Of a DNA stretch of 29,820 nucleotides, positions 24,255 to 29,820 are shown one piece after another (position 1 is the first letter of the stretch; the number at the start of each line of letters is the position of its first letter). Location: NCBI GenBank assembly GCA_964342575.1, contig CAYFGZ010000040.1, forward strand, positions 1 through 29,820, read 5' to 3'. Origin of the DNA: GCA-002701455 sp964342575. GTDB lineage: Bacteria > Pseudomonadota > Alphaproteobacteria > Thalassobaculales > Thalassobaculaceae. The notes under the pieces were generated by a model, which searched no databases, had not been told where the DNA came from, and was given only the letters and a program-made list of their open reading frames with translations. A program made the position numbers and the translations under genes.

Positions 24255-24841
24255 TTAAAATTTGCTCCTGTATTCCCGACGTCAGCAGAAATGCCGCACA
24301 GTATCTCTTTACATCTAGTGCACTGCATATTAAGGCACACCATCGAACTGCCGCTGATGCGGGTGAAATTTCTATGAATGATAATAGGGAGACCCGGTTC
24401 TTTCCGTGCGTCCCTCTAGAAAGAGTATCGCGGCAGCTATCCCAAAAAATTTGAACTTTTCGGCAGACCCTATCATTTATCCACTCAATTGCATTTGGTG
24501 CAACTGGGAGTAAGTTTTCTAGATCAGCTTGGTTAGCGCGCATCACGGGGAAACGGTCCTTTTCCTTGCTAAGACAACGGTACTGTAAATGATATACCGT
24601 GCCTTTGGTATTTGGCGTCATACGGGCTCAAGGACCCTCTTTGAAGCCAAACGTTTAATATCTATTAATCATACTAATATAGAACTTTACTAACAATATC
24701 TAGTTAAAGAATATTGGTATTTTATATTACGAGAGGATTGTATGCTGATAGAGAGTGGCCAATTTGTTAAAATATAATCGGAGGGTTTCAATTGTTTTTG
24801 TCTTCTGATTCCCGTAAAATATGGCAAACTCTGGAATACGT
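24255..24841. other. Divergent leader region between rne and amidase gene
   Basis: Nearly 590 bases without a supportable gene, holding the rne leader (minus) and the amidase promoter (plus). On the minus strand an open frame of 150 codons overlaps the rne start but has no family resemblance. A perfect 6-bp inverted repeat, ACGGTA 24577-24582 with TACCGT 24595-24600 and a 12-base loop, could form a hairpin in the rne leader. On the plus strand a perfect TATAAT at 24773-24778 is a likely -10, without a good -35. In other bacteria the rne leader mediates autoregulation; whether this one does is unknown. Confidence 0.5.
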
Positions 24842-26116
24842 ATGGTGGGGGTTGAGATTGCTATAATTAGATTGCTTCATACCTTCAAGCTCCTCTTATT
24901 TCTAGCCACCGTTTCTTTGACTATAGCAGCTATTTGTCTATATTATCTGGATCCTGTTTTTGCTCAGAGCACAAACGATCCTCGGCTGACCAAAGTAAAG
25001 AACTTGAGACTTGGTCTTCATTTTAATAAAACACGCGTTGTCATGGATACGGATGGTCCAGTAGAGTATACGGTTTTCTCATTGGCAGATCCTTACAGAC
25101 TTATTTTAGATATTTCAGAAGTGGATTTCCAAATTCCAAGGGGGTTAATGGATGTGCCGGTCGGTGGCATATTGGGCTATCGATTTGGATTATTTGAGCC
25201 GGGCGTTTCTCGAGTCGTCATTGATTTAGCCGAACCAATGATTATCGATAGAGCTTTTCAACTAAAGCCAGGCACAACTCCTTGGAATAGGTTGGTGCTC
25301 GACCTAAAGAAAGCGTCTAGGGAAAAATTTCTACGGGTCATGGTGAAGCAGAGCAACCGCCGGCAAAAAATCAAACACAAATCAAGTATCAGAAAAAAAA
25401 ATCCACTACCCATATTATCTTCCCAAAATACGTCTCATATAAAAATTATAGCCATAGACCCTGGACATGGTGGAGTTGATCCAGGGGCAATAGGAACTAG
25501 CGGGATTTATGAAAAAAGATTAGTACTTGCAGCAGCAAAGACGTTTGAGAGGGTGCTCACTCAAAGCGGCCGTTATAAAGTAATTTTAACGCGCAGAACT
25601 GACAGGTTTTTGCCGTTACGCAAAAGAGTTTCCATAGCCAGAATGGCCAAAGCGGACTTATTTATTTCGCTACATGCAGACTCCATTGAAAATAGTTCTG
25701 TACGCGGGGCTACTATATATACGCTATCGGAAAATGCTTCAGATAAAGAGGCCGCTCAATTGGCCGATCGAGAAAATAAAGTGGACATTATTTCGGGCAT
25801 GGATTTAAGTAGTGAAACACCTGAAGTAACCGATATTTTAATCGATTTAGTGCAGCGGGAGACGATGAACCAGTCTGCGCGGTTTGCTGGGAAGTTTGTC
25901 ACTGAATTAACCTCTAAGGTGCGGACACATCGACGACCCCATAAGTTTGCTGGATTTGCCGTCCTTAAAGCTCCCGACATACCATCCATTTTACTTGAAA
26001 TGGGTTATCTTTCCAACTTGTACGACGAAAAGCTGCTTAAGACAGAAGGCTTTAGAGAGAAGCTTGCCTTGGCGCTGCTGAAAGGACTTGACCATTACTT
26101 TTTTTCAAAAAAATGA
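24842..26116 (+). CDS. amiC: N-acetylmuramoyl-L-alanine amidase with AMIN domain
   Basis: A 424-residue periplasmic cell-wall amidase. A hydrophobic segment at about 13-37 is a signal peptide, ending near VFAQS. The AMIN domain (about 50-160) targets septal peptidoglycan: LRLGLHFNKTRVVMDTDGPVEYTVF, YRLILDISEV, GVSRVVIDLAEP. A basic linker (about 165-190) follows. The Amidase_3 domain has zinc ligands H209 (DPGHGG), E224 (YEKRLVL) and H278 (SLHADS), and the catalytic E386 (LLEMGYLSN). It cleaves the amide between muramic acid and the stem peptide during division. The frame opens at ATG 24821, but GGA at 24833-24835 sits six bases before the ATG at 24842, which is preferred. PBP1A follows 112 bases later. 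The C in amiC reflects domain layout only. Confidence 0.93.
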   Translation: MVGVEIAIIRLLHTFKLLLFLATVSLTIAAICLYYLDPVFAQSTNDPRLTKVKNLRLGLHFNKTRVVMDTDGPVEYTVFSLADPYRLILDISEVDFQIPRGLMDVPVGGILGYRFGLFEPGVSRVVIDLAEPMIIDRAFQLKPGTTPWNRLVLDLKKASREKFLRVMVKQSNRRQKIKHKSSIRKKNPLPILSSQNTSHIKIIAIDPGHGGVDPGAIGTSGIYEKRLVLAAAKTFERVLTQSGRYKVILTRRTDRFLPLRKRVSIARMAKADLFISLHADSIENSSVRGATIYTLSENASDKEAAQLADRENKVDIISGMDLSSETPEVTDILIDLVQRETMNQSARFAGKFVTELTSKVRTHRRPHKFAGFAVLKAPDIPSILLEMGYLSNLYDEKLLKTEGFREKLALALLKGLDHYFFSKK

Positions 26117-26228
26117 TAATGTATTCACCCTTCAATTAGCGAGGTCCTCGGTCTAGTATGGAATCGCTGGAAACAAACATACTGAAGCACGTGTTAACAC
26201 TACATACTGGCAAAGATATAGGGGTTGT

Positions 26229-28658
26229 ATGCGCTGGTTAATCTACATTTTCTCGTTATTGCTTGTGACGAGTTCCATAGGTATTGGTGGTGTAATATTT
26301 CTTTTATATACATATGGACAGGGATTACCCGAATATGGCCAATTGGCGGACTATAGGCCTCCCGTAGTAACCAGAGTTCATGGTGGAGATGGCCGGCTTA
26401 TAGCTGAATACGCTAAAGAACGTAGGGTATTCGTGCCGATAAACGTCATGCCAAAACTACTTATAAAGGCATTTTTATCTTCCGAGGATAAAAATTTTTA
26501 TAGTCACAAAGGCGTTGACATAATTAGTCTGATTAGTGCTGCGTTTGATAATATCGCGAATTTTTATTCTAAAAAACGCCCAAGAGGTGCTTCCACAATA
26601 ACACAACAAGTGGCGAAGAACTTTCTTCTGACTAATGAGTTATCGATCGAGCGGAAGATAAAAGAAGCCATACTTGCATTTAGAATAGAAAAAGCATTCT
26701 CCAAAGACAGAATTTTAGAGCTATATTTGAACGAAATTTATTTGGGGTTGGGGTCATACGGTGTTGCGACCGCAGCATTAAATTATTTTGATAAGTCTCT
26801 CGACAATTTGACAGTAGCGGAGGCCGCTTATTTAGCGGCGCTGCCAAAGGCTCCAAACAATTATCACCCAGTCCACAACAAAGAAGCAGCTCTAATCAGG
26901 CGTAACTGGGTTATCCAACAGATGTATAAAAACGGTTTTATATCTCAAAAAACAATGAAAAGTGAACAGTCTTCCATGCTCAGTGTTATGCGGAGGTCGG
27001 AGACAGAATTTGTGAACGCCGAATATTTTGTCGAAGATGTGAGAAGGGAGTTACTGGAGAGATATGGGAGTAAGCGCGTATATGGAGGGGGTCTTTCTGT
27101 CAGAACTTCGGTAGATCCAAGGATGCAAAAATTTGCCGACCAGGCATTAAGGTATGGTCTAATGAGGTACGATTGGCGCCATGGATGGAGGGGGCCGCTG
27201 GCATCTATAAAAATTGATTCGAAATGGGATAATCAGCTGCGGCAAGTCAAGAAACCAGCAGGTATGCTTACTTCATGGAAGGTTGCGGCGGTTATAGAAT
27301 CTAAGACAGATGTTGCAAAAATTGGATTTTCTAATGGGGAAATAGCTTTTCTAGACAAAACGAATTTGCCGTGGACACGGCTATGGAAACCTAACCAAGG
27401 ATTAGGAAGAAAAATAAAAGGAGTCGATGACATCCTGTCAAAGGGGGATGTTATAATTGTGGAAGGGTCTGATAATCAAAATAATATCTATAAAGTGCGG
27501 CAAATTCCCAACGTGGGAGGGGCGGTTGTGGTGTTGGACCCGCACACGGGGCGAGTTTTGGCGCTGACCGGTGGTTGGAGTTTTGAAACATCTGAGTTTA
27601 ATAGGGCAACTCAGGCCTATCGGCAACCTGGATCTGCTTTCAAACCGTTTGTCTATTTGGCAGCCTTGGATAAGGGCTTTAGCCCTGCTACTAGAATTCT
27701 GGATGCACCTTTCGTTATTGATCAAGGCCCCGGCTTGGGGAAATGGAAGCCGGCTAATTATACCAAAAAGTTTTATGGTCCTAGCGCTATGCGTGTTGGT
27801 ATTGAAAAGTCACGAAATCTGATGACTGTTAGATTGGCAAGAACTATTGGTATGGATTTAGTCTCAAACTACGCCAATAAATTCAATATTATGGCTGGAA
27901 TGCCAAAGCAGTTGTCTATGTCGTTGGGAGCTGGAGAAACGACCCTGCTGCGATTGACATCAGCCTACGCGATGTTAGTAAATGGCGGAAAAAAAATAGT
28001 GCCGACTCTTATCGACCGTATTCAAGATCGCAATGGCCGCACGATCTTTAAACAAGAGAAACGCAATTGCATGGGATGTAATGTAGATTTTCAAGAAAGG
28101 TCTTTAGTGCCACAATTGCCGGATTTTCGGGAACAGGTGGCTAAGTCTACGTCGGCCTACCAGATGGTTCGGATGCTTGAGGGCGTAGTAAAGAGGGGAA
28201 CGGGAAGGCGGATTGCATCACTAAAAAAACCACTGGCAGGAAAAACGGGTACGACAAATAAAAACTTCGATACTTGGTTCATTGGTTTCACGCCAGATTT
28301 AGCAGTAGGGGTATATGTGGGTTTTGATAAACCTAGGACTCTTGGGAAGAGGGACACGGGTTCTAATGTTGCTGCCCCTATTTTTAAAAAATTCATGGAA
28401 AGTGCCCTGGAAAACATGCCCGAAATACCGTTTCGAGCTCCACCCGGAATTATGCATGTTCGGATAAATCCGAGTACTGGAGCTCTAGCGCGAACGGAAA
28501 ACGAAAAGGTGATTATGGAGGTTTTTAAGCCTGGGAATCAACCGGGCGGAGTAAGTAAAGTCCTGGACGGGGGGTACGCCGCAGATTGGAAGCCTGGTCA
28601 AGTCTCGATGCCGACTATAGGGGAGTCAGGGGCAAGGGGTAGCCAGGGTATCTATTAA
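26229..28658 (+). CDS. mrcA: Penicillin-binding protein 1A
   Basis: An 809-residue bifunctional peptidoglycan synthase. Residues 7-29 form the membrane anchor. The glycosyltransferase domain (about 55-230) has the catalytic Glu in SSEDKNFYSHKGVD (E86) and RGASTITQQVAKN. A linker/OB-like insertion at about 320-425 is typical of 1A enzymes. The transpeptidase domain has SxxK at S469-K472 (QPGSAFKPFV), SRN at 528-530 and KTGTT from K672. A CMGC pair near 614-617 lies in a loop where alphaproteobacterial homologues also carry cysteines. It polymerises lipid II and cross-links it, working with the amidase encoded just upstream. GGGG at 26221-26224 precedes the ATG. Length is normal for the family. 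Confidence 0.96.
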   Translation: MRWLIYIFSLLLVTSSIGIGGVIFLLYTYGQGLPEYGQLADYRPPVVTRVHGGDGRLIAEYAKERRVFVPINVMPKLLIKAFLSSEDKNFYSHKGVDIISLISAAFDNIANFYSKKRPRGASTITQQVAKNFLLTNELSIERKIKEAILAFRIEKAFSKDRILELYLNEIYLGLGSYGVATAALNYFDKSLDNLTVAEAAYLAALPKAPNNYHPVHNKEAALIRRNWVIQQMYKNGFISQKTMKSEQSSMLSVMRRSETEFVNAEYFVEDVRRELLERYGSKRVYGGGLSVRTSVDPRMQKFADQALRYGLMRYDWRHGWRGPLASIKIDSKWDNQLRQVKKPAGMLTSWKVAAVIESKTDVAKIGFSNGEIAFLDKTNLPWTRLWKPNQGLGRKIKGVDDILSKGDVIIVEGSDNQNNIYKVRQIPNVGGAVVVLDPHTGRVLALTGGWSFETSEFNRATQAYRQPGSAFKPFVYLAALDKGFSPATRILDAPFVIDQGPGLGKWKPANYTKKFYGPSAMRVGIEKSRNLMTVRLARTIGMDLVSNYANKFNIMAGMPKQLSMSLGAGETTLLRLTSAYAMLVNGGKKIVPTLIDRIQDRNGRTIFKQEKRNCMGCNVDFQERSLVPQLPDFREQVAKSTSAYQMVRMLEGVVKRGTGRRIASLKKPLAGKTGTTNKNFDTWFIGFTPDLAVGVYVGFDKPRTLGKRDTGSNVAAPIFKKFMESALENMPEIPFRAPPGIMHVRINPSTGALARTENEKVIMEVFKPGNQPGGVSKVLDGGYAADWKPGQVSMPTIGESGARGSQGIY

Positions 28659-28699
28659 TAATTATAATAAATTGCTGCTGAAGCTTATGGGAAATAGAA

Positions 28700-29820
28700 A
28701 TGCGTGGAGAGATAACAGCCATCGTTGCCGATATAAGAGAATCACTAGATCTTCTTCGGAGGCATCTTTGACTGGGATAATGCTAGACTTCGCTTGGATG
28801 AGCTAGATGCCCTAGCTGCCGATCCGAAACTGTGGGAACAACCTGATCAGGCTCAAGCAATAATGCGAGAACGGACGGTATTGGAAAAATCGCTTGGTGA
28901 TCTAGCAGGCTTTGAATCTGAACTCGCTGAGTTGATAGAAATTATTGAACTTGGCGAGGCTGAAAACGACGACGTTATAGTCGAAGAGTCGGAACAGACT
29001 CTGCTAGAACTTTATAAGAATGTCCAGAAATGGCAATTAACTGCTCTCTTATCTGGTGAAGCAGATTCAAATGATTGCTACTTAGAAATTCACGCTGGGG
29101 CAGGGGGAACAGAGGCGCAAGATTGGGCTGAGATGCTTTTGAGAATGTATGTTAGATGGTGTGATAGGCAAAATTATAAAGTTGAATTCATGGAAGAAAG
29201 TGCTGGGGAGGAAGCAGGGCTCAAATCAGTTACAATAAAAATACGGGGTTTGAATGCCTATGGTTGGTTGAAAACGGAAAGTGGTGTTCATCGATTGGTC
29301 AGAATTTCTCCGTTTGATAGCTCTGCACGGCGTCATACCAGTTTTTCGTCCGCCTGGGTCTACCCGGTGATCGATGATTCAATAAACATAGTAATCGATG
29401 AAAAAGATCTACGTGTGGATACCTATAGAGCGTCGGGCGCTGGCGGCCAGCATGTAAATAAAACGAATTCAGCAATTCGTATAACACATGCGCCAACTGG
29501 GGTAGTTGTCCAATGCCAAAACGATAGAAGTCAGCATCGTAATCGTGCTACAGCTATGGAGATGTTGAGAGCACGCCTCTATGAACTTGAGATCAGGCAT
29601 AGGGAGGAAAAAGCCAACGTTATTGAATCGGAGAAATCTGATATAGGCTGGGGACATCAGATTAGGTCTTACGTGCTGCAGCCATACCAACTGGTTAAAG
29701 ATTTGCGAACTAGCGAGGAGACCTCAGATACACAAGCCGTTTTAAATGGTGATATAGATAGGTTTTTGGAGGCTTCTTTGGCGCATAAATTAAATGAGAG
29801 AGAAGAGAATAATGTAAATA
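28700..29820 (+). CDS. prfB: Peptide chain release factor 2, programmed +1 frameshift (partial, 3' end off window)
   Basis: Release factor 2, terminating translation at UGA and UAA. The gene is read in two frames: codons 1-23 from the ATG at 28700, then TGA at 28769-28771; skipping the T at 28769 gives a second frame starting DWDNARLRLDELDA and open to the window end. The combined product has 373 residues visible, against 365 for the E. coli protein, so the stop should lie only a little beyond. The stop-recognition tripeptide SPF is at 203-205, the GGQ peptidyl-hydrolysis motif at 248-250 (SGAGGQHVNKTNS). The coiled N-terminal domain spans about 24-115. It follows PBP1A by 41 bases, the usual alphaproteobacterial order. 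Coordinates cover both frames. Confidence 0.96.
28758..28772 (+). promoter_or_regulatory. prfB programmed +1 frameshift site
   Basis: GGAGG at 28758-28762 is the internal Shine-Dalgarno-like element, then a three-base spacer CAT, then the slippery CTT (28766-28768), the in-frame TGA (28769-28771) and C (28772). Spacing and CTTTGAC match the E. coli prfB site. When release factor 2 is scarce the ribosome pauses at UGA and shifts +1, restoring the full protein, which makes the gene autoregulated. Confidence 0.95.

Noticed and set aside
24169..24621. 150-codon minus-strand open frame overlapping the rne start
   Set aside because: It overlaps about 85 bases of rne in another frame, shows no recognisable domain, and lies in what is best read as the rne leader.
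28700..28771. prfB as a pseudogene broken by an early TGA
   Set aside because: The TGA sits in a perfect programmed frameshift context and the second frame encodes an intact RF2 with SPF and GGQ.
1..29820. CRISPR array, insertion sequence, prophage or toxin-antitoxin module
   Set aside because: Looked for direct repeats with spacers, transposase or integrase motifs, terminal inverted repeats and small paired genes; none was found.

Overview
The window looks like chromosome of a moderately AT-rich alphaproteobacterium, most likely a marine, free-living lineage. The best evidence is the right-hand end. There, RNase E (with the acidic S1 insertion and C-terminal GWW motif usual in alphaproteobacteria) is followed divergently by N-acetylmuramoyl-L-alanine amidase, penicillin-binding protein 1A and release factor 2, a gene order common in that class. 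A SoeA-like molybdoenzyme, TIGR02186 and TauE/SafE proteins on the left fit the same assignment. I cannot name a genus. No tRNA, rRNA, insertion sequence, integrase, phage gene or CRISPR array was seen.

Layout. (a) 1-4608, sulfur-linked genes: the start of a molybdopterin oxidoreductase (SoeA-like, minus strand, running off the window), a tartrate dehydrogenase-like enzyme (plus), a tight minus-strand operon of TauE/SafE permease, TIGR02186 membrane protein and universal stress protein, and a single-domain rhodanese. (b) 4762-7856, envelope glycosylation: two GT9 (heptosyltransferase-type) genes converging with a 30-bp overlap, then a GT4 glycosyltransferase. (c) 7951-14277, catabolism: a class III omega-aminotransferase, a small lipoprotein, a haem-dependent N-demethylase alpha-like protein (DUF3445), an acyl-CoA ligase, and a convergent pair of sugar-acid dehydratase (mandelate racemase group) and DapA-family aldolase/dehydratase. 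The aldolase gene has a clear sigma70-type promoter with a FadR/GntR-type operator in its spacer.

(d) 14407-18263: a PKHD-type Fe(II)/2-oxoglutarate hydroxylase, an unrecognised 216-residue protein, a PhyH-type dioxygenase and an MFS transporter. (e) 18260-21761: an M48 metalloprotease with TPR-like C-terminus and a DsbA/ScsC-like thiol oxidoreductase (one minus-strand operon, both exported), and a class I/II aminotransferase sharing a bidirectional terminator with RNase E. (f) 21786-29820: RNase E with a long leader, the amidase, PBP1A, and release factor 2, whose reading frame is joined by the classic programmed +1 frameshift at CTTTGAC; it is cut by the window end.

Genes are packed closely. 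Four convergent pairs end within one base of each other or overlap. I did not find a convincing undescribed multi-gene system. The most interesting points are the mandelate-racemase-group enzyme lacking the second catalytic lysine (Gln at 166), the operator/promoter of its partner aldolase, the unrecognised protein at 15269-15919, and the leaders of rne and the amidase gene.
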